Shown here: one piece after another, positions 6,213 to 13,001 of the stretch
How positions within the stretch are numbered: the first letter of the stretch is position 1
How the letters are laid out: every line of letters starts with the position of its first letter
Source of the DNA: Cyanobacteria bacterium RUI128
GTDB taxonomy: Bacteria; Cyanobacteriota; Vampirovibrionia; Gastranaerophilales; Gastranaerophilaceae
Reading direction: 5' to 3'
Assembly (NCBI GenBank): GCA_024695725.1
Contig: JAILHQ010000143.1
Coordinates: forward strand, 1-13,183
Length of the DNA: 13,183 nt
Notes under the pieces: generated by a model
Databases searched by the model: none
What the model was told of the DNA's origin: nothing
The model's input: the letters and a program-made list of their open reading frames with translations, nothing else
Made by a program: the position numbers and the translations under genes

Positions 6213-7530
6213 TCGCAACATTTTCTATATGGTTTGTATGGCAGAACATATCGAAAGGCTGAATATCTTTGACTGTTCCGCCGTGTTCCGTTAAGTATTT
6301 CAAATCTCTTGCGAGGGTTGACGGGTTGCAGCTCACATATATTATCTGTGATTTTGTGAGTTTGAGTGCATATTCAAGTGTTTTTTCGCTACAGCCTTTT
6401 CTCGGCGGATCAAGTATCGTTATATCAAAAGTGTTTTCTGATATTTCTTCAAAAAACTTTTCGCTGTCCTCACAGTGTAATTCGATATTTTTAATTCTGT
6501 TTGCCGCTGCGACTTCTTTTGCTAAATCTACTGATGCTTTGTTCTCTTCGACTGATACGACTTTCCCTGCAATATCAGCCATAACAAGACCGAATGCGGA
6601 TATCCCCGCATAAGCATCAAGTATTTTCGGGTTATTAAAATTTGATTTAATATGATTTTTTACATATTTGAAAATATTTTCGGCGCTTTTCGGGTTAACC
6701 TGAAAGAATGTATTTGCACCGATTTTGAAGGTTACTCCGCATAAATCTTCTTCGATATATTCTTTCCCGTAAAGGATAATTGTTTTGTCCGACATAATGA
6801 GGTTCGTTTGTTTGTTGTTTATATTCACCCCGATTCCTGTTACTTTATCAAACCTGTCGTAGAGTTTGAGTGCAAAGTCTTTTACTTTTTCGTTTGGTTT
6901 GTTTGAATTGATTACAAGTATAACGAGGTTATCCCCTGTTTTTGCGGACGAGCGGATAACAACATGTCTTAAAAGTCCTTTGTGATTCTTTTCGTCATAA
7001 CCCTCTATCCCGTACATCGGTGCGATTTCTCTTACAAAATCAATAATTTCGTCACATATTGCAGGCTGGATAGGGCAGTATTTTATATTCACAATATCGT
7101 GTGATTTTGGTTTGAAATACCCTGCAAGTATGCGTTTGGAAACCTGTGTCTGACGGATAGGGTACTGAATTTTGTGTCTGTATTCTTTTATTTGCGGGCT
7201 CGGAATAACATCTTTGACTTCAATATCCGTTCCTCTGAAAGCATCTTTTACCATCTCTTTTTTACATTCGAGCTGGTAATCGTAGTCGATAAATTGCAGG
7301 TTACACGCTCCGCATACATTGTGCATCGGGCAGAAGGGTTTTACCCTGTGGGGTGATTTTTCAAGTATTTCAACGAGTTCGCCTATCCAAAAGCTTTTGT
7401 TTTGTTTGACTATCTTTGCTCTGATTTTATCCTGAGGGCAAACCTTATCAACAAACACAACAGCTCCGTCGTGGTGTGCTATACCTTTGCCGTCTGATGA
7501 CAATTTCTCGATTACTAATTCAAGTTCCAT
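6193..7530 (-). CDS. rlmD: TrmA/RlmD-family RNA (uracil-5-)-methyltransferase
   Basis: The enzyme transfers a methyl group from SAM to C5 of uridine in RNA, most likely 23S rRNA. An N-terminal TRAM domain (1-57) binds RNA. Cysteines 67, 73, 76 (FCPMHNVCGAC) and 152 (KYCP) match the [4Fe-4S] ligands of RlmD. FFQVNP (275-280) and LDAYAGISAFGL (304-315) are the SAM-binding region, although the family more often has 'YCG' where AYAG stands. DPPRKG (374-379) is the uracil pocket. C401 in YVSCNPSTLARD is the nucleophile and E436 in FCHTNHIE the likely general base. The length, 445 aa, is normal. RlmD, RlmC/RlmCD and TrmA are hard to separate by eye; the Fe-S cluster and TRAM favour a 23S enzyme. 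No Shine-Dalgarno precedes ATG 7530, and the -10 lies only six bases away, suggesting a leaderless message. Confidence 0.9.
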   Translation of the reverse strand: MELELVIEKLSSDGKGIAHHDGAVVFVDKVCPQDKIRAKIVKQNKSFWIGELVEILEKSPHRVKPFCPMHNVCGACNLQFIDYDYQLECKKEMVKDAFRGTDIEVKDVIPSPQIKEYRHKIQYPIRQTQVSKRILAGYFKPKSHDIVNIKYCPIQPAICDEIIDFVREIAPMYGIEGYDEKNHKGLLRHVVIRSSAKTGDNLVILVINSNKPNEKVKDFALKLYDRFDKVTGIGVNINNKQTNLIMSDKTIILYGKEYIEEDLCGVTFKIGANTFFQVNPKSAENIFKYVKNHIKSNFNNPKILDAYAGISAFGLVMADIAGKVVSVEENKASVDLAKEVAAANRIKNIELHCEDSEKFFEEISENTFDITILDPPRKGCSEKTLEYALKLTKSQIIYVSCNPSTLARDLKYLTEHGGTVKDIQPFDMFCHTNHIENVAIISLPS

Positions 7531-7536
7531 GGTTAT

Positions 7537-7542
7537 ATTATA
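7537..7542 (-). promoter_or_regulatory. -10 element immediately before the rlmD-like start (leaderless)
   Basis: On the minus strand TATAAT is followed by ATAACC and then ATG. A start of transcription at the normal distance would fall on or next to the A of the ATG. No Shine-Dalgarno is present. The -35 region is poor (CATGTG at 17 nt). Confidence 0.4.
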
Positions 7543-7603
7543 GCTTAAATAATCTACGGCACATGCTCCCTTGCCACTAAACTATGTTCATGTTACATTT
7601 ATA

Positions 7604-7632
7604 TTGTGATTTACACATTGGCAATATATGGT
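7604..7632 (+). promoter_or_regulatory. Candidate hydrogenase operon promoter with overlapping dyad
   Basis: TTGTGA (7604-7609), a 17-nt spacer and TATGGT (7627-7632) make a plausible promoter ahead of the AGGAGAG ribosome-binding site (7636-7642). A small dyad, TGTG-ATTTA-CACA (7605-7617), overlaps the -35. Half of it resembles the Rex half-site TTGTGA, and Rex commonly controls fermentative and hydrogenase genes by NADH/NAD+ ratio. However, the full Rex spacing and the second half-site are not matched, so the operator is only a suggestion. Confidence 0.3.
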
Positions 7633-7648
7633 ATTAGGAGAGAAATAA

Positions 7649-8146
7649 ATGACTGGAAGTAGCACAGCAATTGACTTCCGAGCAATTGACAAAATTCTCG
7701 AGAAGTATGAGTACAAAAAATCTTATTTAATCGCTATGTTGCAAAATGTTCAGGAAATCTATAAATATCTTCCTGAAGATGCTATGACATACATAGGTGA
7801 AAAGATTGACGATTTGTCACCTGCAACCGTATACGGTGTTGCAACATTCTATGCACAGTTTTCATTAGAACCGAAAGGTAAATATGAAATTAAAGTTTGC
7901 GATGGGACAGCATGCCATGTTCGTGGTTCAATGCCTGTACTCAACGCTATAAGAAACAAATTAAATCTTAAAGAAGGTAAACTAACAAGTGATGATGGTT
8001 TGTTCTCACTTGAAACCGTAAGTTGTTTGGGTGCTTGCGGGCTTGCTCCTGTTGTTATGATAAATGAAAAGGTTCATCCTCAAATGACATCAGATGCAAT
8101 AAGCATTATTTTAGATACCCTTTTAAGCGAAGAAAGGGGGCAATAA
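7649..8146 (+). CDS. hydC: NADH-linked [FeFe] hydrogenase, NuoE-like [2Fe-2S] subunit
   Basis: This is the small gamma subunit of the soluble trimeric hydrogenase (HydC of Thermotoga, HndA of Desulfovibrio), related to NuoE of complex I. The helical N-terminus (1-75) includes LSPATVYGVATFYAQFSL, a strong NuoE signature. The thioredoxin-like domain carries one [2Fe-2S] cluster on C84, C89 (VCDGTACH), C126 and C130 (SCLGACG), the expected C-x4-C and C-x3-C pairs. The length of 165 aa is normal. AGGAGAG lies six bases before the ATG. It is first in the operon: its stop TAA overlaps the hydB ATG by one base (TAATG), suggesting translational coupling. It passes electrons between the NADH/FMN subunit and the other clusters in the cytoplasm. 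Confidence 0.93.
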   Translation: MTGSSTAIDFRAIDKILEKYEYKKSYLIAMLQNVQEIYKYLPEDAMTYIGEKIDDLSPATVYGVATFYAQFSLEPKGKYEIKVCDGTACHVRGSMPVLNAIRNKLNLKEGKLTSDDGLFSLETVSCLGACGLAPVVMINEKVHPQMTSDAISIILDTLLSEERGQ

Positions 8147-9999
8147 TGGCATTATCAATAGATATTAAAGCAGAACAGGCAAAAGCACAGGAAGCTGTTA
8201 AAGCACAAGGTTTGAGAGTTCTCGTTTGTGCAGGTACCGGCTGTGTTGCTAACGGCTCACTTAAGGTTATAGAAAAGTTTAGAGAATTAGGGGCAAGCGT
8301 TTCTACATTGACTGATTATGACAAAATGACCATTGTTCCTACCGGTTGTCACGGTTTCTGTGAACAGGGTGTTTTGGTTATTATTCCTGACAAACATGTT
8401 ACTTATGTTAAAGTTAAGGAATCAGATGTTGAAGAAATTTTTGAAAGCCACGTTAAGAACGATAAACCTGTTGAAAGACTGTTATACACAGATCCTAAAT
8501 CAGGTGAACATGTTCATAAAAATGATGATATCAATTTCTATGCTAAGCAAACAAGAACCGCTCTTAAAAACTGCGGCAGAATCAATGCTGAAAGCCTTGA
8601 TGAAGCATTGGCAGTTCGCGGTTATGAAGCATTAGCAAAAGTTATTGAAGAAAATAATCCTGATGCTGTTATCGATACAGTTATCAAATCAGGTTTAAGA
8701 GGCAGAGGTGGCGGTGGCTTCCCTACTGGTATGAAGTGGAAATTTACTGCTGCCAACAAAGGTGGTAAGTCTTATGTAGTATGTAACGGTGACGAAGGTG
8801 ACCCTGGTGCATTTATGGACAGATCCGTTATGGAAGGTGACCCTCACAAACTGTTAGAAGGTATGGCTATTGCAGGTTTTGCAGTCGGTGCCGACGAAGC
8901 ATATATTTATGTTCGTGCGGAATATCCGCTTGCTATTAAACGATTGAGAATAGCTATTGCTCAGGCAGAAGAAAGACACTACCTTGGTAAAAATGTTATG
9001 GGAAGTGACTTCTCATTCACTATCCATATCAAAGAAGGTGCAGGTGCATTCGTTTGTGGTGAAGAAACTGCTCTTATCGCATCTATCGAAGGTGAACGCG
9101 GTATGCCTAGACCAAAACCGCCATTCCCTGCAAACAAAGGTTTGTTCGGCAGACCTACTTTGATTAACAACGTTGAAACCCTTGCAAATGTTCCGTTGAT
9201 TATCCTCAACGGTGCTGACTGGTTTGCATCAATGGGTTGCGAAACTTCTAAAGGTACAAAAACTTTCGCTCTTACAGGTGAAGTTAATAATACAGGGCTT
9301 ATCGAAGTTCCTATGGGTACAACATTAAGAGAAATCATCTTTGATATCGGCGGCGGTATCAGAGGCGGTAAGAAGTTCAAAGCTGTTCAAATCGGCGGCC
9401 CTTCAGGCGGTTGTTTGACAGAAGAACATCTTGATATCCCTATGGATTACGACAGTCTTATCAAAGCAGGCGCAATGGTTGGTTCAGGCGGTCTGGTTGT
9501 TATGGCTGAAGATACCTGTATGGTTGAAGTTGCAAGATTCTTTATGAACTTTACCAAGAACGAATCTTGCGGTAAGTGTGTTCCTTGCCGTGAAGGTACT
9601 AAGAATATGCTTAAGATTTTGGAAAAAATCGTTAAGGGCAAAGGCGAAATGAAGGATTTAGAAATCCTTGAAGATCTTGCTTATACTGTTAAAGACGGTT
9701 CTCTTTGCGGTTTAGGCAAGACTGCTCCTAACCCTGTTCTTTCAACTTTGAAATACTTCAAAGATGAATACATCGCACACATCAGAGATCACAAGTGTCC
9801 TGCAGGTGTTTGTACCGCTATGAAGAAGATCACTATCGATCCTGATAAATGTAAAGGTTGTACTAAGTGTGCAAGAACATGTCCTGTTGGAGCTATTGAA
9901 GGTACTGTTAAGAACCCTCACAAGATTGATCAGTCTAAATGTATCAAGTGTGAGGCTTGTCTGAACAGTTGTCCGTTCAAGGCAATAGGAAAAGAGTAG
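8146..9999 (+). CDS. hydB: NADH-linked [FeFe] hydrogenase, diaphorase (NuoF-like) subunit
   Basis: The beta subunit binds FMN and NAD(H) and is where electron bifurcation is thought to occur in HydABC enzymes. The domains are, in order: a thioredoxin-like [2Fe-2S] domain with C28, C33, C68 and C72 (HndB-like and fused here); the NuoF core with FMN loop GRGGGGFPTGMKW (186-198), NGDEGDPGAFMDR (214-226) and EGAGAFVCGEETAL (297-310); SLBB-type sequence (~370-430); an N3-type [4Fe-4S] site on C475, C478, C481 and C521; and a C-terminal two-cluster ferredoxin domain with C569/572/575/579 and C599/602/605/609. The 617 aa is close to HydB of T. maritima. The C-terminal ferredoxin fits ferredoxin exchange. 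GAAAGGGGG precedes the ATG. hydA follows after 12 nt. Confidence 0.95.
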   Translation: MALSIDIKAEQAKAQEAVKAQGLRVLVCAGTGCVANGSLKVIEKFRELGASVSTLTDYDKMTIVPTGCHGFCEQGVLVIIPDKHVTYVKVKESDVEEIFESHVKNDKPVERLLYTDPKSGEHVHKNDDINFYAKQTRTALKNCGRINAESLDEALAVRGYEALAKVIEENNPDAVIDTVIKSGLRGRGGGGFPTGMKWKFTAANKGGKSYVVCNGDEGDPGAFMDRSVMEGDPHKLLEGMAIAGFAVGADEAYIYVRAEYPLAIKRLRIAIAQAEERHYLGKNVMGSDFSFTIHIKEGAGAFVCGEETALIASIEGERGMPRPKPPFPANKGLFGRPTLINNVETLANVPLIILNGADWFASMGCETSKGTKTFALTGEVNNTGLIEVPMGTTLREIIFDIGGGIRGGKKFKAVQIGGPSGGCLTEEHLDIPMDYDSLIKAGAMVGSGGLVVMAEDTCMVEVARFFMNFTKNESCGKCVPCREGTKNMLKILEKIVKGKGEMKDLEILEDLAYTVKDGSLCGLGKTAPNPVLSTLKYFKDEYIAHIRDHKCPAGVCTAMKKITIDPDKCKGCTKCARTCPVGAIEGTVKNPHKIDQSKCIKCEACLNSCPFKAIGKE

Positions 10000-10011
10000 G
10001 GGGAAATAAAA

Positions 10012-11778
10012 ATGACAGAAGATAAAAAGACATTATTTATAGAAGGTAAGGAAGTAGAATTTACTAACGAACCTAACCTGCTCGAAGTTATCAGAAAAGC
10101 AGGCATGAACGTTCCTACATTCTGCTATCGTCCTGACCTTACATCATTCGGTGCTTGCAGAATGTGTGTTGTAGAAGTTGAGTATCCAAACGGAAGAAAA
10201 ATGATTAACTCATCTTGTACAATGCCGCCTGAAGCAGGTATCAAAGTTAAATTAAATACAGAAAAAACCAGAAGAATTAGAAAAACCGTTCTTCAATTAT
10301 TGTTAGCAAACCACGACAGAAAATGTCTTACCTGTGAAAGATCAGGTAATTGTGAATTGCAACAGTATGCAGAAGAATACGGAATTACTGATATTCCTTA
10401 TGCAGAAAAAGAAGATTTTCTGCCGGTTGATCACAGCAGTCCGTCTATCGTTCGTGATGCTAACAAATGTATCCTTTGCGGCGCTTGTGTCAGAGCCTGC
10501 AGTGAATATCAACACTCTGTATTAGGTTTTGCAAACAGAGGTTCTAAAACATTGGTTCAGCCTATGAACGGAAAACCGTTAGCAACTTCTGAATGTGTAA
10601 ATTGTGGTCAGTGTGCTGCAGTTTGCCCAACCGGTGCTTTGACAATCAACTCTCAGGTTGAAGCTGTTTGGAAAGAAATTACAAACCCTAATAAGAAGGT
10701 AGTTGTTCAATTTGCACCATCAGTTCGTGTTGCTATCGGTGAAATGTTCGGTTTAGAACCGGGTGTAAATTCTACTGATAAAATAAATGCTGCATTAAGA
10801 GCTATCGGTTTTGATTTGGTATTCGATACTAACTTCTCTGCTGACTTGACAATTATGGAAGAAGCTCAAGAGTTCGTTACAAGATTAACTACCGGCGGGA
10901 CATTACCATTGTTCACATCTTGTTGTCCTGCTTGGGTTCGTTTCTTAGAATTAGAACATCCTGATATGACAGCTCATTTATCGACTTGTAAGTCACCACA
11001 AGGTATGTTGGGTGCTGTTATCAGAGAGTATGTTCCTCAATACTATGAAGACATTACTCCTGAAAATCTTGTTAGCGTTTCTATTATGCCTTGTACAGCT
11101 AAGAAGTACGAAGCAAACAGAGAACAGTTCAAGATGGCAAACGGCGGTCAGGAAATTGACTACGTTCTTACAACTCAAGAGCTTGGTAAGATGATTAAGT
11201 CTGCAGGTATTGATTTCAAAAACCTTGAAGGTCAGCCTGCTGATTCACCGTTCGGCAAATACACAGGTGCAGGTACAATCTTCGGCGTATCAGGCGGTGT
11301 TGCTGAAGCAGCAGTAAGAACAGCATATCAAATGGCAACAGGCGATGAGCTTAAAGATGTTGTTATAAACGAAATGCGTGGTACTCACAGAGTTAAAACC
11401 GTTGAGCTTGATCTTAAGGGTACTAAAGTTAAGGTCAAAATCGTTAATACTCTCAAGGAAGCTGAAAAATGCATGAGAGAAATCAAAGAAGGTAACGCTG
11501 ATTATCAAATGCTTGAAGTAATGGCTTGCCCTGGCGGTTGTATCAACGGTGGTGGTCAACCATTGAGCCACAATGATTCTAATATCAAGGAAGAACGTGC
11601 TCAAGGTCTTTATACCGACGATGCTACGGGTCAATGGAGAAAATCTCACGAAAACCCTGATATCGTTGATATTTATGCTAAACACCTTGAAAAACCAAAT
11701 TCTCACAAGGCTCATGAGTTGTTACATACAACTTATTCCGACAAGAGAAAAGGCTGCTATATTTCAGCCGGTGAGTAA
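10012..11778 (+). CDS. hydA: [FeFe] hydrogenase catalytic subunit (H-cluster)
   Basis: This 588-aa alpha subunit makes or consumes H2 at the H-cluster. The N-terminus has a plant-type [2Fe-2S] domain (C38, C49, C52, C69), a NuoG-like His-ligated [4Fe-4S] site (H101, C105, C108, C114) and a two-cluster ferredoxin domain (C153/156/159/163 and C195/198/201/205). All three H-cluster signatures are canonical: TSCCPAW (302-308, proton-relay C303 and ligand C304), MPCTAKKYEA (359-368, C361) and EVMACPGGCINGGGQP (502-517, C506 and C510). This predicts full activity, unlike sensory HydS types with altered motifs. The length matches HndD (about 585 aa); the extra C-terminal [2Fe-2S] domain of Thermotoga HydA is absent. 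GGGGGAAATAAAA spaces it from hydB. A terminator follows. Maturases HydEFG must be encoded elsewhere. Confidence 0.96.
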   Translation: MTEDKKTLFIEGKEVEFTNEPNLLEVIRKAGMNVPTFCYRPDLTSFGACRMCVVEVEYPNGRKMINSSCTMPPEAGIKVKLNTEKTRRIRKTVLQLLLANHDRKCLTCERSGNCELQQYAEEYGITDIPYAEKEDFLPVDHSSPSIVRDANKCILCGACVRACSEYQHSVLGFANRGSKTLVQPMNGKPLATSECVNCGQCAAVCPTGALTINSQVEAVWKEITNPNKKVVVQFAPSVRVAIGEMFGLEPGVNSTDKINAALRAIGFDLVFDTNFSADLTIMEEAQEFVTRLTTGGTLPLFTSCCPAWVRFLELEHPDMTAHLSTCKSPQGMLGAVIREYVPQYYEDITPENLVSVSIMPCTAKKYEANREQFKMANGGQEIDYVLTTQELGKMIKSAGIDFKNLEGQPADSPFGKYTGAGTIFGVSGGVAEAAVRTAYQMATGDELKDVVINEMRGTHRVKTVELDLKGTKVKVKIVNTLKEAEKCMREIKEGNADYQMLEVMACPGGCINGGGQPLSHNDSNIKEERAQGLYTDDATGQWRKSHENPDIVDIYAKHLEKPNSHKAHELLHTTYSDKRKGCYISAGE

Positions 11779-11796
11779 GGTTTAGTTTTATAAATG

Positions 11797-11830
11797 AAAC
11801 AGGGTGCCGATAAAACGACACCCTGTTTTT
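11797..11830 (+). terminator. Intrinsic terminator of the hyd operon
   Basis: AAACAGGGTG (11797-11806) pairs perfectly with CACCCTGTTT (11819-11828) around a 12-nt loop, and the T-tract runs through 11830. It lies 18 nt after the hydA stop. The convergent gene ends 20 nt beyond, and the stem could partly serve it too, though the T-run on that side is weaker. Confidence 0.85.
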
Positions 11831-11849
11831 ATGTTATCAATTATTATTT

Positions 11850-12302
11850 TTATTCTGCCAATAGGGTTTCAGGTTTGATGTTCATGTTGTTCAGTCTGGT
11901 TGCTGTGTCAGTTGGGTTCTCAATAGAGACTTTGCCTTGAGATATGAGTTTCGCTCTTTGTTTATATGTTCTCGGGTAAAGTTCTTTTGCTGAGTCTGTA
12001 ATAGCTTTTTTTGCTTCCCTGAAACCTTTGCTCAAATGAACTTCCAACATTGATTTGTAATAATTAAGTCTTTGTGAAATTCGGTTTATCGGATTGTCTT
12101 CAACCTGAGAAAGGTCGTGCAAATAATCTTTCTTTGCACGTCTCATTACCATTTGGGTTTCCATTGGCTTTTCTGTCCCAATTTGTCCCAGCTTGACAAG
12201 TTCTCTTTTGCAAGCTTTTGTTCTTGACTTCCCTGCAGCAACTGCAGCTCGGTAGACTGTTTTGTACACTTCAGAAGTGGCTTCTAAACCCATTGGTTTC
12301 AT
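11850..12302 (-). CDS. Unknown basic helical protein with one LYPRT motif (150 aa)
   Basis: I cannot name a family. The protein is 150 aa, rich in Lys and Arg, and looks helical throughout, with no signal peptide or membrane segment. Residues 103-123 (…SAKELYPRTYKQRAKLISQG) share LYPRTxxxR…LI..G with the two motif copies of the 5541-6212 protein. Upstream of it, KKDYLHDLSQVEDNPINRIS and YYKSMLEVHLSKGFREAKK look like two amphipathic helices. The start is supported by TTGGAGAT about seven bases before ATG 12302; Met4 (MGLEATS) is an alternative. It converges on the hydrogenase operon with 71 nt between the stops and is followed upstream by a 174-nt gap to the tRNA, so it appears to be monocistronic. 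Confidence 0.65.
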   Translation of the reverse strand: MKPMGLEATSEVYKTVYRAAVAAGKSRTKACKRELVKLGQIGTEKPMETQMVMRRAKKDYLHDLSQVEDNPINRISQRLNYYKSMLEVHLSKGFREAKKAITDSAKELYPRTYKQRAKLISQGKVSIENPTDTATRLNNMNIKPETLLAE

Positions 12303-12432
12303 ATTGTATCTCCAACCATTTTACACACATATTTATAAACGTAGTATGTATGCTTAATTTGACTATTTATTGCTAATGTTTTGCAATTCTTAATAATATC
12401 AGTATAAAATAAAAAAAGTTAAAATAAAATGC

Positions 12433-12461
12433 TTGCAAAATAATTATGCTTAGGTTAGAAT
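12433..12461 (+). promoter_or_regulatory. tRNA-Asp promoter
   Basis: TTGCAA (12433-12438), a 17-nt spacer and TAGAAT (12456-12461) form a good sigma-70-type promoter. The -10 ends 15 nt before the first base of the tRNA. Confidence 0.65.
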
Positions 12462-12476
12462 AGGTTTACAGCCGAT

Positions 12477-12554
12477 GGGAGCGTAGCTCAGTTTGGTTAG
12501 AGCGCATGCCTGTCACGCATGAGGTCGCGAGTTCGAGCCTCGTCGTTCCCGCCA
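12477..12554 (+). tRNA. tRNA-Asp (anticodon GTC)
   Basis: All arms fold. The acceptor GGGAGCG pairs with CGTTCCC (one G·U). The D stem is GCTC/GAGC, the anticodon stem CATGC/GCATG and the T stem GCGAG/CTCGT. The anticodon loop CTGTCAC places GTC at 12512-12514, which reads Asp codons GAC and GAU. The T loop TTCGAGC is standard. The discriminator G (12551) fits Asp, and CCA is encoded (12552-12554). It has its own promoter and terminator, so it is a single-gene unit. Confidence 0.96.
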
Positions 12555-12557
12555 TTT

Positions 12558-12588
12558 AAAAGAGATATCGAAAGATATCTCTTTTTTA
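12558..12588 (+). terminator. Intrinsic terminator of tRNA-Asp
   Basis: AAAAGAGATATC (12558-12569) pairs perfectly with GATATCTCTTTT (12574-12585) across a GAAA tetraloop, followed by TT. It begins four bases after the CCA. Confidence 0.88.
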
Positions 12589-12598
12589 GTGTTCCAAA

Positions 12599-12614
12599 CT
12601 CGAACTCACGACCT
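12599..12614 (-). other. Inverted tRNA 3'-half-like fragment
   Basis: Read on the minus strand, AGGTCGTGAGTTCGAG matches 15 of 16 bases of the tRNA-Asp segment AGGTCGCGAGTTCGAG (variable loop, T stem and part of the T loop), but in opposite orientation. The flanking sequence does not complete a T stem or acceptor, so it is not a functional tRNA. It may be a leftover of a tRNA-targeted integration or a rearranged tRNA copy. Confidence 0.45.
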
Positions 12615-13001
12615 ACGGTCGCTTCCTCTATTTGCTCCATTCTGTGATTTAATAAATATTGTATATTTTGATGTATTTTTTCAGGACAGTGTATCTGTAC
12701 GGTTAATAGTACTATTTTGCCACAAATCGGCTGTTGTTAAAGGGCTTGGCGGTTGGAAGTAACCAACGAATAGTAACATAGAACAGTCCTGAAAGTCCAT
12801 ATTTTGAACCAACGAGTCTGATTAGTGAGAAATTGCGTCCTAATTCTGTCCTTAAAAGGGTTTTAGCGTTTTTGCACCTTTTCGGTATTTTGTACGCTTG
12901 AAAGTACTATTCGTTGGTTTTGTTGTATTAAAATTTTATTGTTTTTTAAGTTCAAATTTTTCTTGGTCGGAAATTTTTTGCAAAAGGTCGGAAGTCAAAA
13001 T
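12615..13001. other. Gene-free region rich in alternative inverted repeats
   Basis: No credible coding frame is visible; the 62-codon plus-strand frame from 12898 looks like chance. The region holds a 9-bp stem TTTCAGGAC (12679-12687) with GTCCTGAAA (12786-12794), a perfect 12-nt palindrome AATAGTACTATT (12705-12716), a local hairpin GTTGG (12752-12756) with CCAAC (12763-12767), a perfect 15-bp inverted repeat (12761-12775 with 12905-12919), a partial copy AACCAACGA (12807-12815) and AAAAGG/CCTTTT (12854-12859 with 12877-12882). GGTCGGAA occurs twice (12965-12972 and 12986-12993). It does not match rnpB, tmRNA, SRP RNA or a group II intron domain V that I can recognise. Confidence 0.5.
12761..12919. 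repeat. 15-bp perfect inverted repeat
   Basis: AACCAACGAATAGTA (12761-12775) is the exact reverse complement of TACTATTCGTTGGTT (12905-12919). A nine-base copy of its first part lies between them at 12807-12815 in the same orientation as the left arm. The arms could be termini of a small element or pairing partners in an RNA. Confidence 0.7.

Noticed and set aside
8979..9380. 133-codon minus-strand open frame inside hydB
   Set aside because: It lies fully within the conserved NuoF core and has no start signals; it is a shadow of the coding strand's codon use.
11290..11715. 141-codon minus-strand open frame inside hydA
   Set aside because: It covers the region that encodes the L3 H-cluster motif and has a composition typical of antisense shadows.
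12679..12794. Possible rnpB, tmRNA or group II intron domain V
   Set aside because: A GTACGGTT and a GAAAGTCC recall fragments of these RNAs, but the required neighbouring motifs and pairings are absent.
12965..12993. Two GGTCGGAA copies as the start of a CRISPR or iteron array
   Set aside because: There are only two 8-base copies 21 nt apart, with no further units and no associated genes.
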